A DNA stretch of 64,000 bases from Pseudidiomarina atlantica (GTDB taxonomy: Bacteria > Pseudomonadota > Gammaproteobacteria > Enterobacterales > Alteromonadaceae), in the NCBI RefSeq assembly GCF_000753735.1, contig NZ_JPIN01000009.1:54426-118425 (forward strand). The letters run 5' to 3'. Positions within the stretch are counted from its first letter, which is position 1. The number at the start of each line of letters is the position of its first letter. The notes below the pieces were generated by a model. The model was not told the DNA's origin. It saw only the letters and a list, made by a program, of their open reading frames with translations, and did no database searches. A program made the translations under genes and the position numbers. This document shows, one piece after another, positions 8,524 to 19,139 of this stretch.

Positions 8524-9035
8524 CGGGATCTCCTTCCGGCCATTAAGATGGCCTGTTGCCGATGGTGCGCATGACACATCGCCACCGCTAAGGCGTCGGC
8601 TGCGTCCGCTTGTGGCCGATGACTTAATTTCAGCATCGCCACCACCATATGTTGTATTTGACTCTTATCGGCAGCGCCAGTGCCGACCACTGCTTGTTTG
8701 ACCAAGCGCGCCGCGTATTCAGCGACGGGCAATCCGGCTTGCGCTGCGGCAACGATAGCGGCGCCACGCGCTTGTCCGAGCTTCAATGCCGAATCGGGGT
8801 TACGTGCCATAAACACTTGCTCAATGGCGAATTCGTCGGGTTGAAACTGCGCGATAAGTTCACTCACGCCATCATGAATGACCTTGAGTTTTTCAGCAAG
8901 TGCTAGCGGCTTTGCCGCTGTGCCGGCCGCGTTTATGCAACCGCTAGCAAGATAAGTGAGCTGATTGCCAGACTGGCGAATCACGCCATAGCCGGTCAAA
9001 CGTGAGCCTGGGTCGATGCCCAGAATCACGGTCAT
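8520..9035 (-). CDS. ruvC: Holliday junction resolvase RuvC
   Basis: RuvC is the dimeric endonuclease that resolves Holliday junctions. The 171 aa product shows the RNase H-like acidic residues: Asp8 in [13 protein letters not shown], Glu72 in EFAIEQVF, and Asp144 and Asp147 in [33 protein letters not shown] is the conserved DNA-contact region. The start overlaps the yebC stop (ATGA) and the stop overlaps the ruvA TTG start, so yebC-ruvC-ruvA are translationally coupled. Confidence 0.97.
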   Translation of the reverse strand: MTVILGIDPGSRLTGYGVIRQSGNQLTYLASGCINAAGTAAKPLALAEKLKVIHDGVSELIAQFQPDEFAIEQVFMARNPDSALKLGQARGAAIVAAAQAGLPVAEYAARLVKQAVVGTGAADKSQIQHMVVAMLKLSHRPQADAADALAVAMCHAHHRQQAILMAGRRSR

Positions 9036-9781
9036 GAGCTGAGCCGCTCCAACACATCGTCGGCGATATCGGCGTTGTGATAGACCTCTTGCACGTCATC
9101 AAGTTCTTCGAGTGCGTCAATCAGCTTCAGGAATTTTTCGGCATCTTCTTCGGCTAGTGGCGAACGCGTGTCAGGTAATAAGCCGACTTCAGCATGATCA
9201 GGGGTGAGATCAGCAGCCAGTAGCGCATCTTTTACCCGTCCAAAGCTATCTGGGGTGGTGTAAACATCGAAGCTGCCATCATCATTGCTGACAAAATCTT
9301 CGGCGCCAGCCTCAAGCGCGGCAGCCATTAGCGCGTCTTCGTCATGCTCAGGGCTAAAACTCAACACACCGCGCTTGTGAAACAAATAAGCGACCGAGCC
9401 ATCGGTACCTAAGTTGCCACCATTTTTGCTAAACGCAAAGCGAACTTCGGACACCGTACGATTGCGGTTATCCGTCATGGTTTCGAGCAAAATCGCCACG
9501 CCGCCGGGGCCATAGCCTTCATAGGTAAGTTCCTCGACATTGTCGCCTTCAAGACCACCGCTGCCGCGCTTAATCGCGGTGTCGATGGTGTCTTTTTTCA
9601 TGTTATTGGCGAGCGCTTTATCTATCGCTGCACGGAGTCTTGGATTGGTTTCGGGGTCACCGCCGCCTTCGCGAGCGGCAACCACGATTTCCCGAATGAG
9701 ACGGGTGAAGATTTTGCCGCGCTTAGCGTCCTGCGCGGCTTTGCGATGTCGGATGTTGGCCCATTTGGAATGTCCAGCCAT
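9032..9781 (-). CDS. yebC: YebC/PmpR family protein
   Basis: Members of this family bind nucleic acid; YebC-type proteins have been described both as transcriptional regulators and as ribosome-associated factors that help translate proline-rich stretches. The 249 aa product starts with the hallmark [20 protein letters not shown] and has three domains, including [19 protein letters not shown]. It is in the usual position just before ruvC and 14 bp after aspS. Confidence 0.95.
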   Translation of the reverse strand: MAGHSKWANIRHRKAAQDAKRGKIFTRLIREIVVAAREGGGDPETNPRLRAAIDKALANNMKKDTIDTAIKRGSGGLEGDNVEELTYEGYGPGGVAILLETMTDNRNRTVSEVRFAFSKNGGNLGTDGSVAYLFHKRGVLSFSPEHDEDALMAAALEAGAEDFVSNDDGSFDVYTTPDSFGRVKDALLAADLTPDHAEVGLLPDTRSPLAEEDAEKFLKLIDALEELDDVQEVYHNADIADDVLERLSS

Positions 9782-9795
9782 CGTCCTACTCCTCG

Positions 9796-11568
9796 TTAGT
9801 CTTTTGCTTCCTCAGCTAACTTAACGGCTACGCCAAGCTCCTGCAAGGCATCTTCGTTGGCAACGCCTGGGGCATCGGTCAATACGCAGGCTGCGGTGGT
9901 GGTTTTCGGGAAGGCAATGACTTCACGAATTGAGCTCGCGCCCACCATCAACATCACCAGGCGATCGAGACCAAAAGCTAAGCCCGCATGCGGCGGAGTG
10001 CCGTACTTCAAGGCTTCGAGCAAGAAGCCGAACTTCTCTTGTGCTTCGTCTTTGCTGATGCCCAAGATTTCGAACACGGTTTGCTGCATCGCGTTTTCGT
10101 GAATACGCACCGAACCACCGCCAACTTCAACGCCATTCAAAACCATGTCATAAGCATTTGACAATGCCGCGCTCGGATTCGCTTTCAATTCTTCCGGCGT
10201 AACGCCTACTGGCGCAGTGAACGGATGGTGAATCGCATACAACTCACCGTCATGCTCTTCGAACATAGGGAAGTCAACGACCCACAACGGACGCCATTCA
10301 TCGCTGACAAAGCCATGTGCTTCACCGACTTTCAAACGTAATGCACCCATCGCCTCAGCAACTACGGTTGCATTATCGGCACCGAAGAACAGAATATCGC
10401 CATTAGCTGCTTCAGTGCGCGCCAAAATACCCTGCAACGCAGCATCTGGAATAAATTTGAGTACCGGTGACTGAATACCGTCACGGCCAGCACTTAAGTC
10501 ATTCACTTTCATCCACGCCAAACCTTTAGCGCCATAAATGCCGACAAAAGCGGTGTACTCGTCAATCAGTTTACGAGTGATATCGCCCGCTTTGCCTGGC
10601 ACCTTCAGTGCTGCCACACGACCCTTAGGATCATTTGCAGGTCCCGCAAACACTTTGAATTCAACATCTTTCAGTAGGTCTGCAACGTCAACCAGTTCCA
10701 GCGGGTTACGCAAGTCAGGTTTGTCACTACCGAAACGACGCATGGCTTCATGCCAGGTCATGCGCGGAAAATCACCGAGATCAACGTCGAGCATTTGCTG
10801 AAACAGGCTTCGGACCATCTTTTCAGTCACCGCCATGACTTCGTCGGCGCTCATAAATGAGGTTTCGATATCAATCTGCGTGAATTCTGGCTGACGGTCA
10901 GCGCGTAAGTCTTCATCGCGGAAACATTTGACGATTTGGTAATAGCGGTCAAAACCGGACATCATCAACAACTGTTTGAACAGCTGTGGTGATTGCGGCA
11001 AGGCAAAGAACTTGCCTTTGTGGGTACGGCTCGGCACCAAATAGTCGCGCGCACCTTCTGGGGTAGCGCGGGTCAGCATGGGTGTTTCGATATCTAAAAA
11101 GCCAGCGTCATCCATGAAACGACGCACCGCACTGGTCACCCGCGCACGGAACTGCAGGTTGTGATTCATGTTCGGGCGGCGCAAATCGAGGTAGCGATAG
11201 CGCAAACGCGCTTCTTCGCTAACATGCTGGTTGAAATCAATCGGCAGCGGCTCTGAGCGACTGATGATCTCTAACTCACTCGCCATCACTTCGACGGCAC
11301 CCGTCGCCATGCCCGCATTCACTTGGCTCTCAGGACGCGCACGCACAGTACCCGTTAAACGGATACAGAATTCTTGACGCAACTTGTTCGCAGTTTCAAA
11401 GAGTGCAGCTTGATCCGGATCGAATACCACTTGCACCAAACCTGTACGGTCGCGCATATCGATAAAAATCAGACCACCGAGGTCACGACGTTTGTTCACC
11501 CAACCACACAGAGTTACCTGTTGGTCGACAAGGCTTGTTTCAAGCTTTCCGCAATAATGGCTACGCAT
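9796..11568 (-). CDS. aspS: Aspartyl-tRNA synthetase
   Basis: This class II synthetase charges tRNA-Asp in the cytoplasm. The 590 aa product has an N-terminal OB-fold anticodon-binding domain (about 1-110), catalytic motif 2 ([20 protein letters not shown]), the bacterial GAD insertion domain (about 290-420) and motif 3 ([13 protein letters not shown]). Length equals E. coli AspRS (590 aa). It is the first gene of an aspS-yebC-ruvC-ruvA run and is divergent from cmoA across a 158 bp spacer. Confidence 0.97.
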   Translation of the reverse strand: MRSHYCGKLETSLVDQQVTLCGWVNKRRDLGGLIFIDMRDRTGLVQVVFDPDQAALFETANKLRQEFCIRLTGTVRARPESQVNAGMATGAVEVMASELEIISRSEPLPIDFNQHVSEEARLRYRYLDLRRPNMNHNLQFRARVTSAVRRFMDDAGFLDIETPMLTRATPEGARDYLVPSRTHKGKFFALPQSPQLFKQLLMMSGFDRYYQIVKCFRDEDLRADRQPEFTQIDIETSFMSADEVMAVTEKMVRSLFQQMLDVDLGDFPRMTWHEAMRRFGSDKPDLRNPLELVDVADLLKDVEFKVFAGPANDPKGRVAALKVPGKAGDITRKLIDEYTAFVGIYGAKGLAWMKVNDLSAGRDGIQSPVLKFIPDAALQGILARTEAANGDILFFGADNATVVAEAMGALRLKVGEAHGFVSDEWRPLWVVDFPMFEEHDGELYAIHHPFTAPVGVTPEELKANPSAALSNAYDMVLNGVEVGGGSVRIHENAMQQTVFEILGISKDEAQEKFGFLLEALKYGTPPHAGLAFGLDRLVMLMVGASSIREVIAFPKTTTAACVLTDAPGVANEDALQELGVAVKLAEEAKD

Positions 11569-11726
11569 GGGTTTGTCCCTACCACAAGTTAAAATTTTTG
11601 AAGCGCCACATTATAACGGACTCATAGAAATTGTCAGTAACAGATGCGGAAAGAAAATCCTCAATTTGCGCTGCTGTTTACGCTAAACTACACAGTGATT
11701 TGAGATTTTTTGCAGGATGAACCTAA

Positions 11727-12470
11727 GTGGGCCAATTTGATAGCAAACCTGACGCCATTTTTGCCGAGCCATTGAGCAAGGTGAGTGATTTCGTGTTCGA
11801 CCAACGTGTGGTCGAAGTTTTTCCCGACATGATCAATCGTTCAGTGCCCGGCTATCAGAGTATATTGCAAGGCATCGGCCAATTGACCCAGCGCTTTGCG
11901 CAAGCTGATTCAGTTTTGTATGACCTTGGTTGTTCGCTCGGCGCCGCAACACTTGCCATGCGCCAAGGGGCCAAAGACTTAGCAGGTGTGAGTATTGTCG
12001 CGGTCGACAACTCAGCGGCTATGGTCGAGCGCTGTCGCTTACACCTCGATGGCTACCGCAGTGAGATTCCGGTGCACGTAGAATGCGCCGATATTCGCGC
12101 CATTGAGATGGCGAATGCGTCGGTCATCACCATGAACTTCACGCTGCAATTTGTGCCGCCGGAGCAACGCCAGGACGTGCTGCAACGTATCTATGACGCG
12201 CTCAACCCGGGCGGAGTGCTACTGCTTGCGGAAAAATTCCGTAGTGCTGACCCGACGATGGATGCAGTGTTGGTCGACTTGCATCATGAGTTCAAGCGTG
12301 CCAACGGTTACAGTGAGCTAGAAATCAGTCAAAAGCGCGCCGCGATTGAGAATGTGATGCGCATTGATACGTTAGAGGCGCATCATGAACGTTTGCGCGA
12401 GATTGGTTTTGCGCATTCGCAGGTCTGGTTTCAATGTTACAACTTCGCCGCCCTGCTCGCAGTGAAATGA
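11727..12470 (+). CDS. cmoA: Carboxy-S-adenosyl-L-methionine synthase CmoA (GTG start)
   Basis: CmoA makes carboxy-SAM from SAM and prephenate for the uridine-5-oxyacetic acid modification at tRNA wobble position 34. The 247 aa product has the Rossmann motif VLYDLGCSLGAATLAM (about 63-78), the acidic SAM contact IVAVDNSAAMVERC and the NFTLQFVPP segment. The start is GTG at 11727 with AGGAT eight bases upstream. It is followed by cmoB on the same strand, with a heptamer element in the 211 bp between them. Confidence 0.96.
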   Translation: MGQFDSKPDAIFAEPLSKVSDFVFDQRVVEVFPDMINRSVPGYQSILQGIGQLTQRFAQADSVLYDLGCSLGAATLAMRQGAKDLAGVSIVAVDNSAAMVERCRLHLDGYRSEIPVHVECADIRAIEMANASVITMNFTLQFVPPEQRQDVLQRIYDALNPGGVLLLAEKFRSADPTMDAVLVDLHHEFKRANGYSELEISQKRAAIENVMRIDTLEAHHERLREIGFAHSQVWFQCYNFAALLAVK

Positions 12471-12477
12471 AACGACC

Positions 12478-12665
12478 GTTATTCGTTATTCGTTATTCGT
12501 TATTCGTTACTGGATAATTTAGTTGTATCCGATTTTATCGCTCCGTGTGTATGTCCAGTGCTGTCGAATGAGAAACAATACAAAATCTTAACGATGAAAA
12601 AGACTCAGCCCTAACGATTAACGATTAGCGAATAACGAATAACGAATAACGAATAACGAATAACG
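12478..12665. repeat. Heptamer inverted-array element 4 between cmoA and cmoB
   Basis: The left arm (12478-12510) has four TTATTCG-type units ending TTACTGGA. A core of about 99 bp follows, only weakly related to elements 1 and 2 (shared TGGA, TAGTTGT-like and CAGCCC landmarks). The right arm (12609-12665) reads CCCTAACGATTAACGATTAG then about five CGAATAA units. The right arm ends 16 bp upstream of the cmoB ATG, just before its AGGAT ribosome site. Confidence 0.9.
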
Positions 12666-12681
12666 CTTTTAGGATCTACAC

Positions 12682-13653
12682 ATGGATTTATTTCGGGATG
12701 ACTTGATTGCCGTAGCGCAATCGCCCCTCGCACATTGGCTCGAACAACTGCCCGCGCAACTGGCAAAGTGGCAACGCGAGCAGCAGCATGGTGAACTGCC
12801 AAAATGGCTGCGTTGTGTTGCGCAATTGCCGAAGTTGCAAGCAGAGCAGGTCGACTTAGCCGACACCGTAAGCGTGCAAGCCGCACAAGTGAGTGATGGC
12901 CAGCAGCAGCGGATTCGGGGCTTGCTGCAACAGTTGATGCCGTGGCGCAAAGGGCCTTTTAACTTGCACGGTGTGCACGTCGATACCGAATGGCGCTCAG
13001 ATCTGAAGTGGCAGCGTGTAGCCCCGCACATCGGCGATTTAACCGGTCAGCACGTACTCGACGTTGGTTGTGGTAGCGGTTATCACCTGTGGCGCATGCT
13101 TGAACATGGCGCGGCGCAGGTTTGGGGGGTCGACCCTGGCCAGCTCTTTATGGCGCAATTTCTGGCGGTGCGTGGCTTTATGCCTGCCGAATTGCAAGCG
13201 CGCGCACACTTATTCCCGCTGGGCGTCGAAGACCTGCCTGAATTAAACGCCTTTGACACCGTGTTCAGCATGGGAGTGCTGTACCACCGGCGCTCGCCAA
13301 TCGACTTCTTGACGCAATTGAAAGCACAACTGCGCCAAGGCGGACAGTTGGTGTTGGAAACTTTAGTCGTTGAGGGTAGCGAACAAACGGTTTTGGTGCC
13401 GGGACAAACCTACGCGAAAATGCGTAATGTCTGGTTTATTCCGAGCACTCAAGCACTACTGCACTGGCTTGACCGCTGTGGTTTTCGCAATGCCCGCGTG
13501 GTCGATGAGAACGTCACAACACTCTCAGAGCAACGCGCTACTGAGTGGATGGATGGTCAATCGCTTGCTGACTTTCTCGACCCGCAGGACCCATCACTTA
13601 CTATTGAAGGTTATCCTGCACCACGGCGCGCAGTGATTATTGCCGAGCGTTAA
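12682..13653 (+). CDS. cmoB: tRNA U34 carboxymethyltransferase CmoB
   Basis: CmoB transfers the carboxymethyl group of carboxy-SAM to 5-hydroxyuridine-34 of tRNA, giving cmo5U and broad wobble decoding. The 323 aa length equals E. coli CmoB. The SAM-fold glycine motif is [16 protein letters not shown] (about 123-138), followed by [14 protein letters not shown] and [12 protein letters not shown], all characteristic. The start ATG is 16 bp beyond a heptamer-repeat arm, so the gene may rely on read-through from cmoA or on a promoter in the element. Confidence 0.96.
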   Translation: MDLFRDDLIAVAQSPLAHWLEQLPAQLAKWQREQQHGELPKWLRCVAQLPKLQAEQVDLADTVSVQAAQVSDGQQQRIRGLLQQLMPWRKGPFNLHGVHVDTEWRSDLKWQRVAPHIGDLTGQHVLDVGCGSGYHLWRMLEHGAAQVWGVDPGQLFMAQFLAVRGFMPAELQARAHLFPLGVEDLPELNAFDTVFSMGVLYHRRSPIDFLTQLKAQLRQGGQLVLETLVVEGSEQTVLVPGQTYAKMRNVWFIPSTQALLHWLDRCGFRNARVVDENVTTLSEQRATEWMDGQSLADFLDPQDPSLTIEGYPAPRRAVIIAER

Positions 13654-13681
13654 TCGCCCCACTCTAAAGTTAGGAGCTGCC

Positions 13682-14572
13682 ATGAACACTGCCTACCGCC
13701 CTCGTACTACCATTGAGCAATGGCGGATGTTTCAGGCCGTTGTCGACTATGGTAGCTATGCCAGCGCCGCTGACGCGTTGAATAAAAGCCAGAGCTCTAT
13801 CAACCATGCGGTCGCCAAACTGCAACAGGTACTGGGGGTTGAATTGCTACGAGTGAGCGGGCGCAAAACCGAACTGACCCCCATCGGTGAGGTCATGTTG
13901 CGCCGATCACGGCAGTTGACCGCGCATATCACCGAGCTTGAACAGCTAGCCAAGAACTTAGAACAAGGTTGGGAGCCCGAAGTCAAACTCGCCATCGAGA
14001 TGGTGTTTGACCGCAGCTTGTTGTTACCAGTACTAAAAACATTTCAGACGCAAAGTCGGGGGAGCCGTTTGGTCATTGAAGACACGGTACTGACCGGCTC
14101 GATTGAGGCAATTACCGAACAACGCGCAGATATCGTGATTTCGCATCAGTTGCCCAAGGGTGTGGTCGGTGAACCTATTGCCAACTATGCCTTACAACTG
14201 GTGGTGGCCAAAGACCACCCACTGGCAGCGGAGACGCAACCGTTACAGCCCGATCAACTTAGTCAGCATTTGCAAATTGTGATTCGTGATACCGCTCGTA
14301 AACCGGTTGAAGCCGAAGGCTGGTTACGCGCCGAGCAGCGCTGGACCGTGAATAACTTTAATGAGGCATTACAGTTGGTCGAGGCTGGCTTAGGCTTTTG
14401 TTGGTTGCCGCCATTTATTACGGCGCACAGCAACCAGCTTAAAGAATTGCGGCTCGAGGGCAGTTCGCATCGCGCCGGTGGCATGTATTTGGTCTTACCC
14501 AAAGACGAAAAAACCGGGCCATGTGCCCGGTTACTTTACGATTTACTACGTCAGCAATTGGTGGGCGGTTAA
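13682..14572 (+). CDS. LysR-family transcriptional regulator
   Basis: This is a DNA-binding regulator with an N-terminal winged helix-turn-helix (about 10-70, MFQAVVDYGSYASAADALNK then SQSSINHAVAKLQQVLGVEL) and a C-terminal periplasmic-binding-like effector domain (about 95-295). The ATG at 13682 has AGGAG ahead of it, giving 296 aa; a frame start at 13640 overlapping cmoB is less likely. The gene is convergent with the POT transporter, whose terminator lies inside the last codons of this gene. The effector and targets are unknown. Confidence 0.88.
   Translation: MNTAYRPRTTIEQWRMFQAVVDYGSYASAADALNKSQSSINHAVAKLQQVLGVELLRVSGRKTELTPIGEVMLRRSRQLTAHITELEQLAKNLEQGWEPEVKLAIEMVFDRSLLLPVLKTFQTQSRGSRLVIEDTVLTGSIEAITEQRADIVISHQLPKGVVGEPIANYALQLVVAKDHPLAAETQPLQPDQLSQHLQIVIRDTARKPVEAEGWLRAEQRWTVNNFNEALQLVEAGLGFCWLPPFITAHSNQLKELRLEGSSHRAGGMYLVLPKDEKTGPCARLLYDLLRQQLVGG
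14508..14532 (-). terminator. Intrinsic terminator of the POT transporter, inside the LysR coding region
   Basis: On the minus strand AACCGGGC, a five-base loop and GCCCGGTT are followed by four further T. It lies 57 bp downstream of the transporter stop and within codons of the convergent LysR gene. On the plus strand there is no T run, so it is directional. Confidence 0.75.
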
Positions 14573-14588
14573 GCCCACCACACACAGC

Positions 14589-16139
14589 TTAGAACTTTTC
14601 AGATTTTGGCGGCTCGTTGGCGTTAATCGCCACCGCCTCTGGATCGGGTTGTCCCGCCAAAGCTTCCCATTTACGCGTTTTCAGCGCAATGATGAAAATG
14701 ACCACACCAACACCCATTCCTAACATCGTCATTTTGATGAAAGTATCAGGCATTGCTGAAACATTCTCAGGGTCGAGTCGACCTGCGATCAGACCCGCCA
14801 TCAAGCTACCAATGGAGTAGGTCAAGACGAAGATACCCATCATCTGGCCAGCCATCCGGCGCGGTGACAATTTACTTACCGCACTCAATGCTACTGGGCT
14901 CAAACAGAGTTCACCGACAGTGTGCAAGAAGTACACCGCAACTAACCAGTTTGGCGAAACCTTCATGCCTGAAGCAGCTACCTGTGAGGCGAAGAACATC
15001 ACGATAAAACCACTCGTCATAATGATCAAACCAACCGCGCTCTTAAAGCCGTAAGATGGGTTGATCATCCGCTTGGTAAGATTTACCCAAAGCGCCGCGA
15101 AGAATGGCGATAAGGCGATCAAGAAGCCTGAGTTCAGCATCTGGAACCAGGTGGTAGGGATTTCAAACGAGCCCACCATGCGATCGGTCAAGTCGCGCGC
15201 GAATAAGTTCAGCGACGAACCTGCTTGTTCAAACCCAGCCCAGAACAGAATCGATGCGATACACACTAAAAAGAGTGCGCCTAAACGTTTGGCTTCATTA
15301 CGTGTGAGCTTACCGAAGATAAAAATACTCAGATAATACACAAAGAAGACGATAGTCGCGGCAGTAGCAACGTATTGCGCAATGGCGATTGGGTCGATGA
15401 CGATGGCACCGGTGGTAGCCCCCACAAAAACCACACCAAGCCCCGCGAGGAAAGCAATGATCACACCCCAGCTAAGGCGACGGCCACTAGCCGAGAGTGG
15501 TTTTGGCGCTTCAGCACCGACATCACCCAATTTAGGCAAGGTCACACGATACTGGATAAGACCGAATAACATACCTACCGCAGCAGCACCGAAGGCCCAA
15601 TGCCAACCGACATTCTCCATCAGGTAACCGGTGACCAAATAGCCGATCAGCGAGCCAATATTGATACCCATATAATACAAGGTATAACCCGCGTCACGAC
15701 GGTCATCGCCATCGTCATAGAGCTGGCCAACCAAGGCGCTGATGTTTGGCTTAAGCATGCCGGTACCTAATACCACCAAGATCAAACCTAAGAAAAAGGT
15801 GGTTTCAGAAGGTACCGCCAAAACGATGTGGCCGCACATAATGATGATACCGCCATACCATGTGGCGCGTTGCCCACCAATCAAGCGGTCAGCAATCCAA
15901 CCGCCGGGCAACCCCATAAAGTAAACTGCGCCAGTGTAAAGCCCGTAGATGGCTGTTGCGGTTGCTACAGTGATAGCTAAGCCACCCTCTTGCACTGCCG
16001 CTGTCATAAAGAGTACGAGTAGCGCACGCATGCCGTAATAGCTCATGCGTTCCCACATTTCGGTAAAGAACAAAGTTTGTAATCCGGCCGGTTGGCCGAA
16101 GAAGCTATTGTCCTGAGGAGTTACGTTTTTAGGTTCCAT
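14589..16139 (-). CDS. POT/PTR family proton-dependent oligopeptide transporter
   Basis: This is a major-facilitator-fold inner-membrane symporter importing di- and tripeptides with protons. The 516 aa product has about 12-14 transmembrane segments. Near the N-terminus is the ExxER proton-coupling motif in TEMWERMSYYGMRALL (Glu and Arg of helix 1), followed by PGGWIADRLIGGQR and GTGMLKPNISALVG, both POT signatures. It is monocistronic with its own terminator, and upstream lies the galU terminator. With the two TonB/S9 pairs it fits a peptide-based lifestyle. The substrate range cannot be told from sequence. Confidence 0.92.
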   Translation of the reverse strand: MEPKNVTPQDNSFFGQPAGLQTLFFTEMWERMSYYGMRALLVLFMTAAVQEGGLAITVATATAIYGLYTGAVYFMGLPGGWIADRLIGGQRATWYGGIIIMCGHIVLAVPSETTFFLGLILVVLGTGMLKPNISALVGQLYDDGDDRRDAGYTLYYMGINIGSLIGYLVTGYLMENVGWHWAFGAAAVGMLFGLIQYRVTLPKLGDVGAEAPKPLSASGRRLSWGVIIAFLAGLGVVFVGATTGAIVIDPIAIAQYVATAATIVFFVYYLSIFIFGKLTRNEAKRLGALFLVCIASILFWAGFEQAGSSLNLFARDLTDRMVGSFEIPTTWFQMLNSGFLIALSPFFAALWVNLTKRMINPSYGFKSAVGLIIMTSGFIVMFFASQVAASGMKVSPNWLVAVYFLHTVGELCLSPVALSAVSKLSPRRMAGQMMGIFVLTYSIGSLMAGLIAGRLDPENVSAMPDTFIKMTMLGMGVGVVIFIIALKTRKWEALAGQPDPEAVAINANEPPKSEKF

Positions 16140-16169
16140 ACCTATTTAACCTTCGTTGTTGTAATTATT

Positions 16170-16211
16170 AAAACGCCGAAAAACTGTATTACCCTACAGA
16201 TTTCGGCGTTA
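16170..16211 (-). terminator. Terminator downstream of galU
   Basis: A long hairpin: AACGCCGAAA pairs with TTTCGGCGTT, extended by TCTGTA/TACAGT, followed on the minus strand by TTTTAATAA. It separates galU from the POT transporter gene. Confidence 0.7.
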
Positions 16212-16242
16212 AAAGGAAATAGAAAACGTTGAATGGATAAGC

Positions 16243-17127
16243 TTACACGACTGACTTGAGCCAGTTGCGCAAATCTTGCGCAAGCTCCGGATGGCGTAAT
16301 GCTTGTTCGATAAAGGCTTGAGTATAACCAAGCTTGTTGCCACAGTCGTTGCTGCGGCCTTTCATGTAGTAGGCATTGACCGGTTGCTGCGCGAGCAACA
16401 TGTCCATCGCATCGGTCAGTTGAATCTCGTTGCCGGCGCCAACTGGGGTGCGTTTCAATAAACTCCACAACTCCGGTGGAAAAACGTAGCGACCTACCAC
16501 AGCAAGGTCTGAAGGCGCTTTATCAACAGCTGGTTTTTCAACCAGCTTTTTAATCGGTGCTTGTTCGCCAGGTGACAAATCGACACCGTTAATGTCGGCA
16601 ATACCATACTGATTCACCAAGGCTTGCGGCACTTTCTCGACCATGACTTGCGCCACACCCGAGTCATTGTAGTTGCGCACCATTTCCGCGAGGTTGTCGC
16701 GTTTTAAATCACAACTCGCGGCATCGACCAGCACATCTGGCAGCACCACCGCAAAGGGTTGGTCGTCAATCAACGGGCGCGCGCACAGTACCGCATGCCC
16801 CAAGCCTTTGGCGACGCCCTGACGGACATGCATGATGGTCACACCGGGCGGTGTAATGGCTTGCACTTCGGCAAGTAGCTGACGTTTCACCCGCTGTTCA
16901 AGGGTGGTTTCGAGTTCGAAACTGGTATCAAAATGGTTTTCAATTGAGTTTTTACTCGAGTGCGTCACCAAAATGATATCGGTAAGACCTGCGGCAGCGC
17001 ATTCTTCAACGATAAATTGAATCAGCGGGCGGTCGACCAAAGGTAGCATTTCTTTTGGAATTGCTTTGGTCGCGGGTAACATCCGTGTACCTAGTCCGGC
17101 AACGGGAATGACAACTTTCTTTACCAT
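16243..17127 (-). CDS. galU: UTP-glucose-1-phosphate uridylyltransferase GalU
   Basis: GalU makes UDP-glucose for LPS, capsule and osmoregulated glycans. The 294 aa product contains the nucleotide-binding signature [19 protein letters not shown], the [13 protein letters not shown] segment, and the VEKP and [10 protein letters not shown] motifs further on. It lies 35 bp downstream of mlaA on the same strand and has its own terminator. Identification is firm. Confidence 0.96.
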   Translation of the reverse strand: MVKKVVIPVAGLGTRMLPATKAIPKEMLPLVDRPLIQFIVEECAAAGLTDIILVTHSSKNSIENHFDTSFELETTLEQRVKRQLLAEVQAITPPGVTIMHVRQGVAKGLGHAVLCARPLIDDQPFAVVLPDVLVDAASCDLKRDNLAEMVRNYNDSGVAQVMVEKVPQALVNQYGIADINGVDLSPGEQAPIKKLVEKPAVDKAPSDLAVVGRYVFPPELWSLLKRTPVGAGNEIQLTDAMDMLLAQQPVNAYYMKGRSNDCGNKLGYTQAFIEQALRHPELAQDLRNWLKSVV

Positions 17128-17162
17128 GTCATCGAGTCCTTGTTTTGTCTTAATCCAGTTTC

Positions 17163-17909
17163 TTATTCAAATTGATCGTAAAAATCGTCACCGAGGTCTT
17201 CCAGCTCGTTCGGGTCTTCTTCTTCAACCGGCGGGTTACCGTCGTAAACTTTGTCACGCCAGTTCTGGAAATACGCCTCGCGCACAAAACTGTACGGGTC
17301 GAGCGAGTTCTGCATCAGACTCTGTTGTTCTTGCAAGCGTAGTCGCAAATCAAGCGCTTTAATAGCAATTCGCGCAACACTTAATGGCGTGCTGAGGTCA
17401 TCGATGGGAAAATACATGCCGTCGACAATGTCACCACCACGGTCGGTGACCACGGTCGGACCAAGGCCTGGTAGCATCAGATACGGCCCTTCACCCACGC
17501 CCCACACTGCGAGCGTTTCACCAAAGCCTTCTTCACGCTGCGTCAAGCCCATCGGCGTGGCAACGTCAAACACCCCCAACACGCCCACGGTACTATTGAT
17601 AAGGAAGCGCCAAAAAGTAACGCCAGCATCCTTAAATTTACCCTGCAAGGTGTTGTTGACGAAGTGCGATGGCTCGCCAAGGTTCTCGGTCGCATTGAGC
17701 AGACCGGTCCGCACCGGCTTCGGGATCATGCCGTAGGTACGTGCGGCAGGCCAAATCACATAATCATCAAGCGTTTCGTTTAAGTCCCAAACCTCACGGT
17801 TGACCTCTTCAAACGGGTCGCGCGGGTCCGCATAGGTGTCATCCGGCGCTGTAGCACAGCCACCTAAGCCTAACACCACAAGAGCAATTCCTAATTTCCA
17901 CAATTTCAA
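17163..17909 (-). CDS. mlaA: MlaA (VacJ), outer-membrane lipid asymmetry lipoprotein (TTG start)
   Basis: MlaA removes phospholipids from the outer leaflet of the outer membrane and passes them to the Mla pathway. The 248 aa lipoprotein has lipobox LGGC (Cys18) and the core segments [39 protein letters not shown] and [19 protein letters not shown]. The C-terminus is acidic ([20 protein letters not shown]). The start is TTG at 17907-17909 with AAGGAG six bases upstream. It lies 15 bp after ccmI, so it is probably the last gene transcribed with the ccm operon; the rest of the mla genes are not in this window. Confidence 0.93.
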   Translation of the reverse strand: MKLWKLGIALVVLGLGGCATAPDDTYADPRDPFEEVNREVWDLNETLDDYVIWPAARTYGMIPKPVRTGLLNATENLGEPSHFVNNTLQGKFKDAGVTFWRFLINSTVGVLGVFDVATPMGLTQREEGFGETLAVWGVGEGPYLMLPGLGPTVVTDRGGDIVDGMYFPIDDLSTPLSVARIAIKALDLRLRLQEQQSLMQNSLDPYSFVREAYFQNWRDKVYDGNPPVEEEDPNELEDLGDDFYDQFE

Positions 17910-17924
17910 GCGAGACTCCTTAGT

Positions 17925-19139
17925 TTACAGCGCTCGATCAATAACTAACTCGACTTCGACACTGGTATCAGCATCAACAATTTTCGGCTCGGCACCCAGA
18001 TCACCAGCGCTAATTTCAATGCGATCATCGGTCGAGATACGCGCTTCCACCTGCCATCGGTTCAATTGACTCATTTTATAGTCAGGTAGCATGGCTTGGG
18101 CATCGGATAACTGCACCCTTACCGGGAACTCTGTGACCACTTGGCGCACCACGGCCGCCGGCATTGGCGCGCCGTCGACTGCTTTTACATACACGAACAA
18201 AGTGGCGTCAGTAGGTAACTGGCTTTGTAGATCTTCACTAAGCTGGACGGTCACCGTTAAGGTTCTAGCGCTGCCTTCGAGTTGCTGCTGTGCATCGGCA
18301 AGTGCTTGCGCAATAGCATCGGCACGCGGGTCATCTGCAGGCAGAACTTGTTCGAGTAATTGCCACGCTTGCACCGCTTGTTGATAGTCGCCACGCTGAT
18401 AGGCCACTGCGCCAGTGAGCGACAGGCCGTCAATATTACGCGGATCGATGCGTAATAATTGTGATAATAGGCGTGCGGCTTGCTGTAGTTGCTCGGCACC
18501 ACCGACATTGATCAACAACTGTGCGTAACCGAGCAGAATAGCAGGACGTTCGTTGTCCATTGCATAAGCTTTTTCATAAGCTGCTAAAGCTTGTTCAAAT
18601 TGCTGCAACGCGGTCGCCGCGCGAGCATAAAGCATCCACGCCATCGCATCGCCATCGTCTTGTTGTAAACGTTGCCGCAAGCCAAGCGCAAATAGTTCGA
18701 GTTGCTGTGGCGATGGCGCAGCATTTTGATCGGACAGTACTTGCTGCGCTAGGGTTGGCAAAGCGCGACGCGCTTCATCGGCATATTGTTGTTGGTTCCA
18801 ACTGCCAAACAGCGTGTAACCGACTGCCGCCAACACCACAATAAGCACCGCAGGTAACCAAATGCCACGACCAATAGCACGCTCTTGCAGCTGTTCTAAC
18901 TCCGAGTTCTCACTCACAAAGCGTTTATCGAGTTCCGTCAATGCGCCTTGGTAAGCCTCTTCACTAAGCAAACCATCGGCAAACTCTTGCGACAGTTCCT
19001 CTTGGCGCTGTGCGTAGAGTTCGCGGTTAACGTCCAAGCGGGTCAATTGCTGTGCACGCTGCCGTACTCCGAACCACAGCACCATCACTAATGCCAGTAA
19101 CGCGAGCAGCACCATACTCAGAATCAGTAACCAATTCAT
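17925..19139 (-). CDS. ccmI: Cytochrome c maturation protein CcmI
   Basis: CcmI is the apocytochrome c chaperone of the System I maturation pathway. In the 404 aa product two N-terminal transmembrane segments (about 4-22 and 95-113) flank a cytoplasmic coiled-coil loop. A periplasmic TPR domain (about 130-280) contains GDAMAWMLYARAATALQQFE and YQRGDYQQAVQAW, and a C-terminal domain (about 290-404) follows. Start overlaps the ccmH stop (ATGA). Confidence 0.92.
   Translation of the reverse strand: MNWLLILSMVLLALLALVMVLWFGVRQRAQQLTRLDVNRELYAQRQEELSQEFADGLLSEEAYQGALTELDKRFVSENSELEQLQERAIGRGIWLPAVLIVVLAAVGYTLFGSWNQQQYADEARRALPTLAQQVLSDQNAAPSPQQLELFALGLRQRLQQDDGDAMAWMLYARAATALQQFEQALAAYEKAYAMDNERPAILLGYAQLLINVGGAEQLQQAARLLSQLLRIDPRNIDGLSLTGAVAYQRGDYQQAVQAWQLLEQVLPADDPRADAIAQALADAQQQLEGSARTLTVTVQLSEDLQSQLPTDATLFVYVKAVDGAPMPAAVVRQVVTEFPVRVQLSDAQAMLPDYKMSQLNRWQVEARISTDDRIEISAGDLGAEPKIVDADTSVEVELVIDRAL

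Noticed and set aside
12611..12886. 91-residue minus-strand frame opposite cmoB
   Set aside because: Its C-terminal part is just the repeat read as VIRYSLF units and the rest is antisense to cmoB codons.
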